NCBI GenBank assembly: GCA_003225055.1
Contig: QIAU01000137.1
Location: 1 to 64,000 of the forward strand
DNA: 64,000 bases
Source of the DNA: Acidobacteriota bacterium
Lineage (GTDB): Bacteria > Acidobacteriota > Terriglobia > Terriglobales > Acidobacteriaceae
Direction of reading: 5' to 3'
Positions 35,091-45,028 of the stretch are shown here, one piece after another; within the stretch, counting starts at the first letter, position 1, and each line of letters starts with the position of its first letter. The notes under the pieces are model-generated. The model had not been told where the DNA came from, ran no database searches, and worked only from the letters and a program-made list of their open reading frames with translations. Position numbers and translations under genes: made by a program.

Positions 35091-38000
35091 TTAGAACATC
35101 AGTCGCAAACCAAACTGTAGCTGACGCGGATTTCCCTGTAGTCCGGTTACTTGGCCTGCGGTTTTGCTGATCAGAGTTCCCGAATTGATGGTGACATTTG
35201 ACGGTCCGCTCCAATTCTGGATATTGAAGACGTTGAACGCTTCGAAACGCATTTGCAAGCTGAGGCGCTCTCTTACGGGAACTGTTTTGAATAGTGAAAA
35301 ATCCAGGTTCGTAACATGCGGGAAGCGGAACGCATTCCGGCCCGAATCGCCGAAGGAGCCTGATGGCACCGAGAACGCGCAGGGATTGAACCAATTGGTG
35401 GCGTTGTGCACCGCGTCAGCAGCTTTTCCCCCATTCGAAACCGTGCTTGCACAACCGGGATCGGGATTCGATGGCACCGGTCCAGCCTTGAAGGGATCGG
35501 CGATGAGGTTAGGACGCGCGTAGTTTCCGATGTTCGGCGCGCTTCCCTTGAGATTGGCTATGTCGCCGGTCACCTGCAAGCTATAGGGCTGCCCGGAGCG
35601 AATCTGGAAAATGTAATTCGCCTGCCAATTCCCGAGAAACCACGATCCGGGTCCGCTCGAAAGCCATTTCTTTCCCATGCCAAACGGCAAGTCGTACACA
35701 GTGGCCCAGGAGAGGAAGTGGGCGATGTCATAGCTGGAGAGACCGCGAGCGGTGTTGGGATCATAAAAGTTTTGGACGGTTGAACCACCCCCAGTCCCGT
35801 TTTCGACGTTGAAGTATCCGCTGCTGACGTCGGTCGACTTGCTCCAAGTATAGGACACCAACGAGCTGAGTCCGTTGGTAAAGCGGCGCTGCATACGGGT
35901 CTCGAGAGCGTTGTAATGAGAGAAACCAATGCTACGGGAATAGGTAATGTTTGCATTTACCCAGGGCATCGGACGAAGAGCGTCGATTGCGGAAGGGGCC
36001 GTTCCGTTCGGCGAGGCTTGCCCAGCAGCGTTCGCGAGTCCGGTGTAAGGGAGTCTTCCATTCTTGCTTCCCACGTACGCCGCCGATAGCATCACGCTCG
36101 CCGACAGTTCTCTCTGAATCTCAAAATTCCACTGCTGCGAATACCCGTCTTTATATTTGGGATCGTCGCCGAAGGTGTTATTAGGCCTCCAGGGGTTGGT
36201 GGTTGGAAGAGGGGTAGGAAAGTGTCCTTCGAGATCGGTGATCAGTTTTTGTGTTCCGCCAGTAAAGTCGGCACTGGTGTTGACGTTGCCGGCAAACGCC
36301 GTCGTGCTCGGCCATACCGCCAACTCAAGATCGTTCTGCGCATACTGGCTTCTCGCCGGGACCGCGTCCCAATACAAGCCATAACCCCCGCGAGCAACTG
36401 TTTTTGGCGTGACGGCCCAAGCGATACCCAGCCGGGGCCCCCAATTGTCTTTAACCGGTCCCGGTGCGAAAAATCTCTTGCCGGCGAGCACCACGTTGCT
36501 GAGGTGGGGATCGGCCCAGAAAGCATCGGGAATACATGGCGATCGGCCGGCCAGACTGCAAAGTTCCGGCATCTTGTCGGCGCCTATGATCCACCGCTGG
36601 TTCGGGATATCGAGGGCGTTCCAGAGACGGCCGTCCAAGGTTTGCGGCTGAGTCAGATAGTCGTAACGCAGACCAAAGGTGAGCGTGACAGAAGGCTTGA
36701 CTCTCCATTCGTCTTGCAGATACGCCGCCCAGGCGGCGTACTTAAACTTGACTGGTCCCCCGTTCAACTGTGGCAGCTCGCCGCTGAAGGAAGTTGGAAG
36801 TCCTATTAAAGCGGAAGCCAAAGATAGCCCCGTGGTTCCGGAAGCCGCTGATGGATTGCCGGTCTGGTCGTCGGCAAACGTATAACGCTGGTAGGTGTTC
36901 TGCTGGATTCGCTTGGCATCAATGAACCAGAAGCCGTTTTTGATGTTGTGGCGACCTGTGAGCCAACTCACATTTGGAGTAATGCTCCAGTTCGGATTCT
37001 CACGAGGTGCGGCTCCTCGGATGCCGAAATCGTTGTTGCCACCGTTGGTCCATTCGGTGGTTGCCAGTCTGACCAGCATGCCGTTGTACTTGGAAATATC
37101 GCCAAACCCGGCGGCCGTCATCGGGTTGAGACCGGCGGGGTGTTGATTCTGCTGGGCAGCGTCGACCCCCGGCCTGCCGGCATAGCCGGCACGCACATCG
37201 AGCACCACCGATTGCCCGAAGGTGTGAGTCCATCCACCGCCGTAATTTCTCCCCTGTGATCCGCCGCCGGTGTAAGCCACTTCACCTATGGGGGTTAGGA
37301 CGGAGACGCGTTGTTCGGTGTAGCGGAAGAAAACGGTGTCGCTTCCCCGAAGGCGATGGTCAACACGAATTTGAAGACTATTCGAGTTATTCGTCGTCGA
37401 ACGGTTCTGGATAAAATTGTTGGTCAGATCGCCCGCCAGGTTTGGAGTAGCCGAGTAGGTCTGAAAGAACTTCTGCATCGGCGTGAATATCAATCCCTGC
37501 GGAAGCTTGTTGCATGGCGCCCCCGTGGTCTGATCCTGCTGGTTGCTGGCGTTTATGGGCAGCGGATTCCCGCCAGCATCGCAACGGAACTGATCGCGGA
37601 CAAATTTGCCGCTGACCAGCCGGGTGGAGTAGGGGTTGAACAGATTGTGCTGTACGGCGCTGCTGGTGGACTGAGTAAAGTCTCCGGTGAGCTCGGTGGC
37701 CGTGGGGGTGTAGGAAAAATACTGACTTGGCTGGCTGAACCTCCACCCGTCGTACCCGGCGGAGAAAAAAGTCTTTTGCCTGATGATCGGCCCGGTAATA
37801 GTTGCCCCAAACTGATTTTGCCGAAAGGGTGCGGGGCCACTGCTATTCTTGTCTGCAAAGCTGTCGCGAGCGTCGAAGAAATTGTTGCGTACGTACTCAA
37901 AGCCGCTGCCATGAAAGCTGTTGGTTCCTGAACTGGAAACCATGTTCACCACACCACCAGTTGCGCCCCCGAATTCAGTCTTGGAATCGTGACCGACGAC

Positions 38001-38696
38001 CTTGAACTCCTGAATGAGGTCGATATTCGGAATCACGATATATGTCGGCCCGCGAATGTTTGAGTTGATAATTCCGTCGAAGAAATAAAGCTTCGAGCGA
38101 TTCTCCTGTCCATGAAAAGATGCGTCCGAAAAACCTGATCCGGGAAGCCCGACATTGCCCTCGCAACAGCCGATGCTCCGGTTTTGCGCCGTTGAGACCG
38201 GTGTCACGCCCGGGGCAAGGGTCAGAAGCTGCGTGAAGTTTCTGCCATTCAGCGGCAGGTCGTTGACGACTCTCTGGGGGATTACCGTTCCGAGTTCGGT
38301 CGTCGTGCTGTCGACCAGCTGAGACTCGGCTTCGACTTCGACAACTTCAGTGCTGCCGCCGACACCCAGGCGCAGGTTCTGAGTAAGGGTCTGGTTGACA
38401 TTGACCAGTAAGTTGGGAACATCAATTTGCTTGAATCCCTCACGGGTTACGCGAAGCGCATATTCCCCGGGCGGAACATTGATGAACAGAAAGAAGCCAC
38501 TAAGACTCGTCGCTGTTTGACGGCCAATGTTGGTCTTCTGATTGGACAGCGTGACCCTGGCGCCGCTGACCACTGCCCCCGATTGATCCGTCACCGTTCC
38601 GTTCACAGCTCCGGTGGCGGTCTGGGCGAGTGAATCGCCGGTGGACAAAATTAGAACGATAACCAACGAAAGGACGTGAAACCTGCCGGCTCGCAT
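35091..38696 (-). CDS. Oar-type TonB-dependent receptor 2
   Basis: About 1201 residues. Signal peptide (FHVLSLVIVLILSTGDSLAQ), carboxypeptidase-regulatory-like domain (AVNGTVTDQSGAVVSGARV, VPPGEYALRVTREGF), plug (VVNDLPLNGRNFTQLLTLAPG), long barrel, and C-terminal QFGLRLMF. Outer membrane, substrate uptake with TonB energy. ATG 38696 is chosen because the signal peptide begins there. As first gene of the minus-strand glycan locus it probably imports the fucose- and galacturonate-containing glycan pieces made by the hydrolases downstream. Confidence 0.9.
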   Translation of the reverse strand: MRAGRFHVLSLVIVLILSTGDSLAQTATGAVNGTVTDQSGAVVSGARVTLSNQKTNIGRQTATSLSGFFLFINVPPGEYALRVTREGFKQIDVPNLLVNVNQTLTQNLRLGVGGSTEVVEVEAESQLVDSTTTELGTVIPQRVVNDLPLNGRNFTQLLTLAPGVTPVSTAQNRSIGCCEGNVGLPGSGFSDASFHGQENRSKLYFFDGIINSNIRGPTYIVIPNIDLIQEFKVVGHDSKTEFGGATGGVVNMVSSSGTNSFHGSGFEYVRNNFFDARDSFADKNSSGPAPFRQNQFGATITGPIIRQKTFFSAGYDGWRFSQPSQYFSYTPTATELTGDFTQSTSSAVQHNLFNPYSTRLVSGKFVRDQFRCDAGGNPLPINASNQQDQTTGAPCNKLPQGLIFTPMQKFFQTYSATPNLAGDLTNNFIQNRSTTNNSNSLQIRVDHRLRGSDTVFFRYTEQRVSVLTPIGEVAYTGGGSQGRNYGGGWTHTFGQSVVLDVRAGYAGRPGVDAAQQNQHPAGLNPMTAAGFGDISKYNGMLVRLATTEWTNGGNNDFGIRGAAPRENPNWSITPNVSWLTGRHNIKNGFWFIDAKRIQQNTYQRYTFADDQTGNPSAASGTTGLSLASALIGLPTSFSGELPQLNGGPVKFKYAAWAAYLQDEWRVKPSVTLTFGLRYDYLTQPQTLDGRLWNALDIPNQRWIIGADKMPELCSLAGRSPCIPDAFWADPHLSNVVLAGKRFFAPGPVKDNWGPRLGIAWAVTPKTVARGGYGLYWDAVPARSQYAQNDLELAVWPSTTAFAGNVNTSADFTGGTQKLITDLEGHFPTPLPTTNPWRPNNTFGDDPKYKDGYSQQWNFEIQRELSASVMLSAAYVGSKNGRLPYTGLANAAGQASPNGTAPSAIDALRPMPWVNANITYSRSIGFSHYNALETRMQRRFTNGLSSLVSYTWSKSTDVSSGYFNVENGTGGGSTVQNFYDPNTARGLSSYDIAHFLSWATVYDLPFGMGKKWLSSGPGSWFLGNWQANYIFQIRSGQPYSLQVTGDIANLKGSAPNIGNYARPNLIADPFKAGPVPSNPDPGCASTVSNGGKAADAVHNATNWFNPCAFSVPSGSFGDSGRNAFRFPHVTNLDFSLFKTVPVRERLSLQMRFEAFNVFNIQNWSGPSNVTINSGTLISKTAGQVTGLQGNPRQLQFGLRLMF

Positions 38697-38843
38697 GTTC
38701 TTTGCCTCAGTCGAAGTTCCTGGGGCACTACGGCTACATCTTGCAACTTCGGATCTGGGAACGGGCCCCAGGGTCACTGTAGAAAATAACGCGATGGGCA
38801 CCTATATCATGTGAAGAAGCCGTATTCAACATTGAAAATTATA

Positions 38844-38860
38844 GTTTCATCATGTAAAAC
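38844..38860. promoter_or_regulatory. Dyad GTTTCA-N5-TaAAAC, operator candidate
   Basis: GTTTCATCATGTAAAAC, one mismatch from a perfect 6-5-6 dyad, 148 bases upstream of receptor 2 and before the plus-strand IclR relic. A second dyad of the same form lies at 44450-44466. Just left of it, TGAAA-N7-TTTCA forms another dyad sharing the GTTTCA half. Confidence 0.45.
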
Positions 38861-38918
38861 AACTGGCAAGTCAAAGCCCCCGGCCTCCAGGCCAAGTGCG
38901 CAAAAGGAAGGCGCAATT

Positions 38919-39150
38919 GTGATCCGAACCCGTGAATCAAAGTCAGCTCCCGTGGGTGTGGTGATGAAAGTCCTCAGAATTCTGGGAACTCTTCACCGCT
39001 CGCCCAGCGGACTTCAGCGAAACAAACTTCAATCAACAAGAGCACAGCCTACCGTTTTCTGGCGCATCTTGAGAGTGACGACGTTGGAGAAGAACGCGGA
39101 TGACCTCCACGGACTCGGTGCATTTCTAATCATGAACGAACAAAGAATTA
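38919..39150 (+). pseudogene. IclR-type regulator, only the DNA-binding part left
   Basis: GTG at 38919 behind AAGGAAGG starts VIRTRESKSAPVGVVMKVL, then RILGTLHRSPSGL, an IclR N-terminus. At about 39010 sense moves to another frame: SAKQTSINKSTAYRFLAHLE, the recognition helix of IclR proteins. After that the sequence degenerates and stops. The whole effector domain (about 180 residues) is missing. Its site between receptor 2 and the GH88 gene suggests it once controlled both. Confidence 0.65.
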
Positions 39151-39345
39151 CGAGCCGATCTACGGTGCAATTGATCCCCTGAGTCACCTGCAGTGACAAC
39201 GACTTTGGGGTTCACACCGGAGACCGTATCGTCGTCCGAGGGTCGAACATCGCGGCGCCAGCATGGGACGACTGAAGAGCGATTGACGTCTTCACAAGAT
39301 ATGGCCAGAACCACTTGCAAACTGAGAATCTCCCGGGAGAGAAAA

Positions 39346-41880
39346 ATGCACGTTTTCTGGGCGGGCGCCGCGATGACGCTCGTGGCGACCTCGACTTGGG
39401 CGAACCCACATCTGTTCGGGATCAAGTTGGCGATTACCAATCCGAGCGCCCAGATGCGCCCGGCGGAAGAAATCGTCGTACCCCTTGCGCAAATTCGCAG
39501 GGTCGTGCCATCACTGAATGCGGGCTCTCTGATCGTAACCGCTACGAATGCATCAACCCTAGAAGAAGACAGCGCCACATTAGAGGCCACGGAATTGCCT
39601 TCGCAAGTCGACGATCTCGATAGTGACCATACGGCTGACGAACTCGCCTTCGAGATTGACCTGGGACCGAAACAGACACGGATTGTCACGGTCAGCTACG
39701 GTGAGCCCACTCGCATATTCCGGCTGCGCCGCGAATATCCCATGAGAACCGACGCGCTTTTTGCCAGCAAGATCGAAGGCGTCGGCTGGGAATCCGAAGT
39801 GAATGCGTGGCGGTTGTACTTCGATTCGAGAAATGCCATTGATCTCTACGGCAAGAGTAGGGAATCACTTTTGCTTCGTATGTTCGCCACCCCTGAGTAC
39901 GATTACCACGCCGAGTCTCCGTATGGACGGGACATATACAAGATCGGTGACGCGCTCGGCATTGGGGCGGTCGGAGCTTGGATCGACGGAAAGCTGGTGA
40001 AGGTATCCGACGTTGCGAGCCGCAAGTACCGAGTGGTTTCTACGGGTCCAGTTCGTGCCATTGTGGAAATGACGTACAGCGGATGGAAAGTGGGCAGTGG
40101 GAGCGTTACCCTGCAATCGCGGATCACGCAGTGGGCTGGAGATCGCGGCTTCTATCACACGATCGTGGCGCAAGGCGCCGACGGAGTTGAGTTCGCAACC
40201 GGGTTGCCGCTCAAAAAGGACGTGCCCGGATTCCGATCCGCGCCAAATTCGCTCCCACCGTGGATCGCAACCTATGGTGAGCAGGTGCTCATGCCTGGAA
40301 AGACTGCGACCGAAGCGCTCAAGGGCACGAATCTCGGCTTAGAGGTCATTCTCGTGGGCGTAAATGGATCCGTGCGGGAGGACGCTGCCAATCGGCTTCT
40401 AACATTCCCGCTATCTGGTTCAACGGCAACAGCCACGTGGTATGTCGCTGCGGCTTGGGACCAGGAGAGAACAGGTGATCTTGCTGCTCTGGCGAAACCG
40501 GATGATATGCGGCGGTTCGTGCAGGTGCCGAAATCGCCCTCCCTGATCGAGTCAAAAGATGCTTTTCTCGATTTGGTCAGGCAGACAGCCGTGCGCCTGA
40601 ACCAGCCATCCACGGCAAGAGTGCTTTCAACCGCGGCAGCGCCGCAATCTGCCCCCTCCGACACACTGACCCCAGGATCGCGTAAATCTTACCGAAGAGC
40701 CATCGAACTCCTGCGCCAGGAGATTGATCGCACGGCGACAAAATGGGAACCGATTCTGAAAATGAGAAATGAACCAATTACCGCCCGGGCAGGCGAGGGA
40801 TTCTTCACGGAAGGCGACAACACATCCGGCGAATGGCGTAAACAACGTGGCTACTTCTGGACCGGAAGCTTTTGGACCGGTGAATTGTGGAAGATGTACC
40901 GAGTAACCAACGATCCCAAGTATCGCCACTGGGCGGAGTTGGGGACCTCAATCCTACTGGGCCAAGAGAGTAGCCAGAATCACGACGCCGGCTTTCTTTA
41001 TTTCTATGCTTCGGTTCCCGCATTTGAAGCGACCGGGGATCCGAGGTACAAACAGAGCGCGCTGCGTGCCGCTCAACGACTGGTCGAGCTTTACAACCCG
41101 AACACCGGAATGATTGCCGCCTGGGAGGTCGGTGGCGACGACACCATTATCGACACGATGATGAACTTGCAGCTCTTATGGTGGGCATGGAACGAGACCG
41201 GCGACTCCAAATGGAAGGACATCGCTCTGAGCCATGCGTTGCGATCATCGCAGTTGCTGGTGCGCGTGGACGGATCGGTTTGCCAGTCGGTACACTACAA
41301 TCCGGGCGACAATCGCCAGAAGCTTCAGCTTCACGGCGGCGGCGACTCGGAAATCGTCTGGAAGAATTCAGCCGCGTCCGGACAGCCTTTGTTCTTTCAT
41401 ACACACCAGGGATTTTCGGCGGATAGCTCCTGGTCACGCGGGACGGCGTGGGCTCTCTACGGTTTCACCACGGCCTATAAGGCAACCGGCGATCAGCGGT
41501 TCTACGACACCGCGGAAAAGGTCGCGAACTACATCCTTGCTGAATTACCGCCTGACAGTGTTCCCTGGTACGACTTCGTGGATGAGGGTGTTCTGTTTCG
41601 CAATCGGGATAGTTCGGCCGCGGCAATAACCGCTGGAGGGCTGTTACAGCTTTCTTCTCTCACTAACGATACGGAGAAGTCGCGGCAGTTCCGTGAAGCT
41701 GCCGAACGCATCACTCAGTCGCTTATCGATCATTATCTGACTCCGGTCGCCAAGGACGATCCAACCCCTCCCGGAGTGCTTCGGCACGGATCGTCAACTC
41801 GCCCATCGGACACTCCGCTGATCTATGGACAGTATTACCTCCTGGAGACACTAATGACATTAGATGGAAGGAGCAATTAG
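39346..41880 (+). CDS. DUF4861-GH88 fusion: exported unsaturated-uronyl hydrolase
   Basis: About 844 residues. Signal peptide [19 protein letters not shown] behind GGGAGAGAAAA. Residues about 20-430 look like the DUF4861 domain ([48 protein letters not shown]-type strands, [13 protein letters not shown]). Residues about 480-840 are a GH88 (alpha/alpha)6 barrel: [32 protein letters not shown] and [17 protein letters not shown] with the two catalytic Asp, [19 protein letters not shown]88 removes the unsaturated uronic acid left by lyases, giving 5-keto-4-deoxyuronate. DUF4861 often occurs near uronate lyases; having both in one chain is unusual. Confidence 0.85.
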   Translation: MHVFWAGAAMTLVATSTWANPHLFGIKLAITNPSAQMRPAEEIVVPLAQIRRVVPSLNAGSLIVTATNASTLEEDSATLEATELPSQVDDLDSDHTADELAFEIDLGPKQTRIVTVSYGEPTRIFRLRREYPMRTDALFASKIEGVGWESEVNAWRLYFDSRNAIDLYGKSRESLLLRMFATPEYDYHAESPYGRDIYKIGDALGIGAVGAWIDGKLVKVSDVASRKYRVVSTGPVRAIVEMTYSGWKVGSGSVTLQSRITQWAGDRGFYHTIVAQGADGVEFATGLPLKKDVPGFRSAPNSLPPWIATYGEQVLMPGKTATEALKGTNLGLEVILVGVNGSVREDAANRLLTFPLSGSTATATWYVAAAWDQERTGDLAALAKPDDMRRFVQVPKSPSLIESKDAFLDLVRQTAVRLNQPSTARVLSTAAAPQSAPSDTLTPGSRKSYRRAIELLRQEIDRTATKWEPILKMRNEPITARAGEGFFTEGDNTSGEWRKQRGYFWTGSFWTGELWKMYRVTNDPKYRHWAELGTSILLGQESSQNHDAGFLYFYASVPAFEATGDPRYKQSALRAAQRLVELYNPNTGMIAAWEVGGDDTIIDTMMNLQLLWWAWNETGDSKWKDIALSHALRSSQLLVRVDGSVCQSVHYNPGDNRQKLQLHGGGDSEIVWKNSAASGQPLFFHTHQGFSADSSWSRGTAWALYGFTTAYKATGDQRFYDTAEKVANYILAELPPDSVPWYDFVDEGVLFRNRDSSAAAITAGGLLQLSSLTNDTEKSRQFREAAERITQSLIDHYLTPVAKDDPTPPGVLRHGSSTRPSDTPLIYGQYYLLETLMTLDGRSN

Positions 41881-41928
41881 CGCGCCGATGGTTTTCGGTA
41901 CTGATGTTCGTGGTTTCTTACAGGACTG

Positions 41929-43000
41929 CTTCTTCCGTTGTTCCCACAAACACGAATCAGAAGTTGGAGGCAACGGCAATTTTCGGTGATCGAGAAGCAG
42001 ATCGTATCGCCAACCGGAGACAAGCATGATTACATGAGCCAGACCCCACATTGGTGGCCCAATCGGAAAACTGCGAATGGCCTGCCTTATATTCGACGCG
42101 ATGGCGAGCCGAATCCGGAGATTTGCAAGATCAGTGATCACGACCAGATGGGACGGATGTCCCCCACTGTGCGCACTGGCCCTGGGTTGGTACTTTATGG
42201 GCAACCAACCATGTGCGGAACGGGCGACCCTGCTGTTACGCATGTGATTCCTCGAGCCGGCCACTCGCATGAATCCGAACCTCTCAATTTCGCCCAAGGT
42301 ATTCCAGGAATCAACTACGGTCGCAAGAGCTGAATCATTGAGAGCCATGTTTTGGTGGCGGTCGTCGACGCTGTGGGAGTGCTTTCCGGTCCGAAAGTCT
42401 GGCCAGAGAAAGATCAGCAAGGTATGGAGAAGTGGTTCGGCAGCTTTCTCGAGTGGCTGCAGCAGAGCCCGAGTGGCCGCGGCGAAGCAGCGTCCGCCAA
42501 TAACCACACACTACCATGTTCAGGTGCCGGATTGCGCGCTCTTCGTCGGCAAGCAGGATTGGGCGCGGAAGACCATGGAAGAGGCAAAGAGCAAACGAAT
42601 CGCAGCACAGATCGAAGCTGACGGCCGTCAATCCCTGGAGTTACAGAGAACCAAAGCGTTCAGTTACAGCTGCATGAATCTGCGCGGGCTGATCGAACTG
42701 GCACAGCTTGGTGATGTGGTCGGAGGTGATCTCTGGCACTACCAGTCCTCCGATGCCCGAAGCATCCGCCGAGCGGTTGACTACTTGCTTCCGTGTGCCA
42801 CCGGCGAAAAGAAATGGGAGTACAAGCAGCTTGTCGGCCTCGATCCCACCGAACTGACTTCCGGCCTCCTTCAGGCCTCGGTTGGGTACGGCGACGCAGT
42901 TTATGAGAGGGCCGCCGAAACGATTGGAACCAAAAGCGGCGAGTCAGTCCTTCGGCTGGCCATCCGCATTCGGAAAGAAGCCAGCCCGGGAGGCAATTGA
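41929..43000 (+). pseudogene. Shattered alginate-lyase-family gene
   Basis: Pieces in three frames rebuild a PF05426-type lyase: DYMSQTPHWWPNRKTANGLP with YIRRDGEPN (about 42030-42120); LNFAQGIPGINYGR (about 42285-42325); VLVAVVDAVGVLSGPKVWPE up to SANNH (42350-42510); HYHVQVPDCALFVGKQDWAR and SLELQRTKAFSYSCMNLRGL (42515-42690) to the end. The N-terminus with signal peptide is not seen. The intact downstream gene has the same order of motifs, so this is a decayed paralogue. Confidence 0.8.
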
Positions 43001-43092
43001 TGGGCTTGCGATTCATTCGCAGTCAAGCTGACGGGCCGTGCCTGCAACCCCGACAAAGATTACGCGCATTATCAACCGAGGACGGATAGCTC

Positions 43093-44396
43093 GTGCGGAT
43101 TTCGCGCCGGGAATTCTGTGGTAAGAGCGCTTCGATGATGGCCTGTCTTGCCTCTTCGCGTCTGAGTTTCGGGCGGGGCACCCTAGGAGTGTGACCGAGT
43201 AATCAGTTTTGCGTTCATATGTTGCGGTACTCGGCGCGTTGGACCACAACTGCTTGTGGTTGCGAGCCGCGATTTTCCATTATTCGGACACGCTCCTAGT
43301 TGCTGTGCCTGACGTTGCGGCCATAGATCGAAACCGGATTCTCAGCGCCGCCAACCGATACTTGAAAGAGCACCCGGTTACGATCACTGCGTATTCCACT
43401 CCGCGCAGTTCCGGCGGCAGGCACGATTACTTCTCGGAGGGAGATTACTGGTGGCCCGACCCCAAAAATCCCGGCGGGCCGTACATCCAACGCGACGGCT
43501 TTTCGAATCCGGACAATTTCAGCGAGCACCGGCGGGCGCTGATTCGATTGAGCCTGCAGGTTCCCGCACTGACCGCGGCATGGAAGATTACGCGCGATAA
43601 ACGATACGCTCGACATGCGATCAGACACTTGCGTGCCTGGTTTCTGGATCCGGCGACGTTGATGAATCCTAGCTTGCAGTATGCCCAAGCCATTCATGGA
43701 CGCACGACGGGGCGAGGCACCGGGATCATTGATACTGTCCACCTCGTCGAGGTGGTCCGGGCTGCATCGGTTCTGGAGGATTCGCAACAAATCGAGCCGC
43801 GCGACCTAGACGGACTTCGGAGATGGTGTGTCGACTACTTGGCTTGGATGATCACGTCAGAAAACGGAAAGCAAGAGCGCGACGCTAAGAATAACCACGG
43901 CACCTGCTGGGTGGCACAGGTGGCCGAGTTCGCTAGATTTACAGAGAATCACACGGCCACATCGTTCTGCCGGACCCGATTTCAAGAAGTGCTGGTGCCG
44001 AACCAAGTTGCCGATGACGGCAGTTTTCCGCTGGAATTACGTCGCACCAAGCCATACGGGTACTGCCTATTCAACCTCGATGTGATGGCAACTGTATGCC
44101 AGATCCTCTCCACGCCCAGTGAGAATCTATTTCGCTTTGTGTTGCCCGACGGCCGTGGTTTCGCCAAGGCGATTGCGTACATGCTTCCTTACATTGCCAA
44201 CAAGAATGCTTGGCCGCATCGTCACGATGTCGAGCACTGGAACAACTGGCCGGTGCGTCAACCTAGCCTCGTGTTCGCCGGAATTGCTTTGGGGAGAACT
44301 GACTGCTTTCTAATCTGGCGACGCCTGAACCCTGATCCATCTGTGCCCGAGATCATTCGCAATTATCCAATCCGCCAACCTCTGCTGTGGATGTGA
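43093..44396 (+). CDS. Alginate-lyase-family polysaccharide lyase, signal peptide out of frame
   Basis: The main open frame (43209-44396) holds the whole catalytic domain: HDYFSEGDYWWPDPKNPGGP, WKITRDKRYARHAIRHLRAW, LQYAQAIHGRTTGRGTG, AKNNHGTCWVAQVAEFARF (active-site Asn-His), LELRRTKPYGYCLFNLD and NWPVRQPSLVFAG. The family (PF05426) contains alginate and glucuronan lyases, which cut by beta-elimination. The open frame begins with a poor TTG and an N-terminus unlike a signal. In another frame, 43093-43194 reads a Tat signal (ISRREFCGKSASMMACLA) ending in TGA. So the secretion signal has been cut off by an indel, and the gene is probably silent or non-exported. Confidence 0.75.
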
Positions 44397-45028
44397 GCAG
44401 CCACGGACCTTCCCCAGAGGCATTTTTCGGCTGAAGCCAAAAAAGGGTCGTTTCACGATTTGAAACATACGTCTTTTATGGTGAATTTACATTTCTCGCG
44501 GTATAAATGCAGCCTGCCCCGCCCGGGCGTGCCACAGGAGAGCACCCCGGTTCAGGCTGAACGCACTTCAGAGATTCCCTCAACGAATCACACTGCCGGG
44601 AGAGATCTTGATGATGAATCACCGCTTCGTTTTTCTACGTTCGTCTCCTCGCGGCAGCTGCCTGCCTCAGTGGTGGCAGCGCCGTGGCTCAGACCTCCAG
44701 TGGTCAGGATTTGGGTAGGAATACGCCTAATCGGGCGCAAGTGCAATATTGATGCCCTAGGGACCTGGGTCCGGTGGACGGTCAGAAGCGCTCACGGCTA
44801 GTTAAAGACAGCGGGCGACAGCTTCCTCTTCAGCCATGATCCACGCTTCGTGCTCGGTTTTGGCACAGCCAAAAAAGTGGGATTTCCTGGAGATACAGCA
44901 GCCCAAACCATCAGGCAAGATCGAGCACGTCAGCGATGTTCCCATTTTGTTGTCCAACTTCATTATGCAAAAGGAGGGGCGCGCCGCCATGGTTGTTATT
45001 TAATGAGCGCTGATCCAGAGCATAGCAG
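44397..45028. other. Gap with an operator-like dyad and a secreted-protein relic
   Basis: A perfect dyad GTTTCA-CGATT-TGAAAC lies at 44450-44466. About 44610-44750 reads a signal-peptide-like piece in two frames (MNHRFVFL, then RLLAAAACLSGGSAVAQT) followed by GQDLGRNTPNRAQVQY and a stop: the start of a lost exported protein. On the minus strand 44802-44990 a 62-codon frame is open, but it has no start signal and no family I know. Confidence 0.5.

Noticed and set aside
44802-44990. Possible small minus-strand protein of 62 residues
   Set aside because: No ribosome binding site and no recognised family; kept only as a remark in the gap entry.
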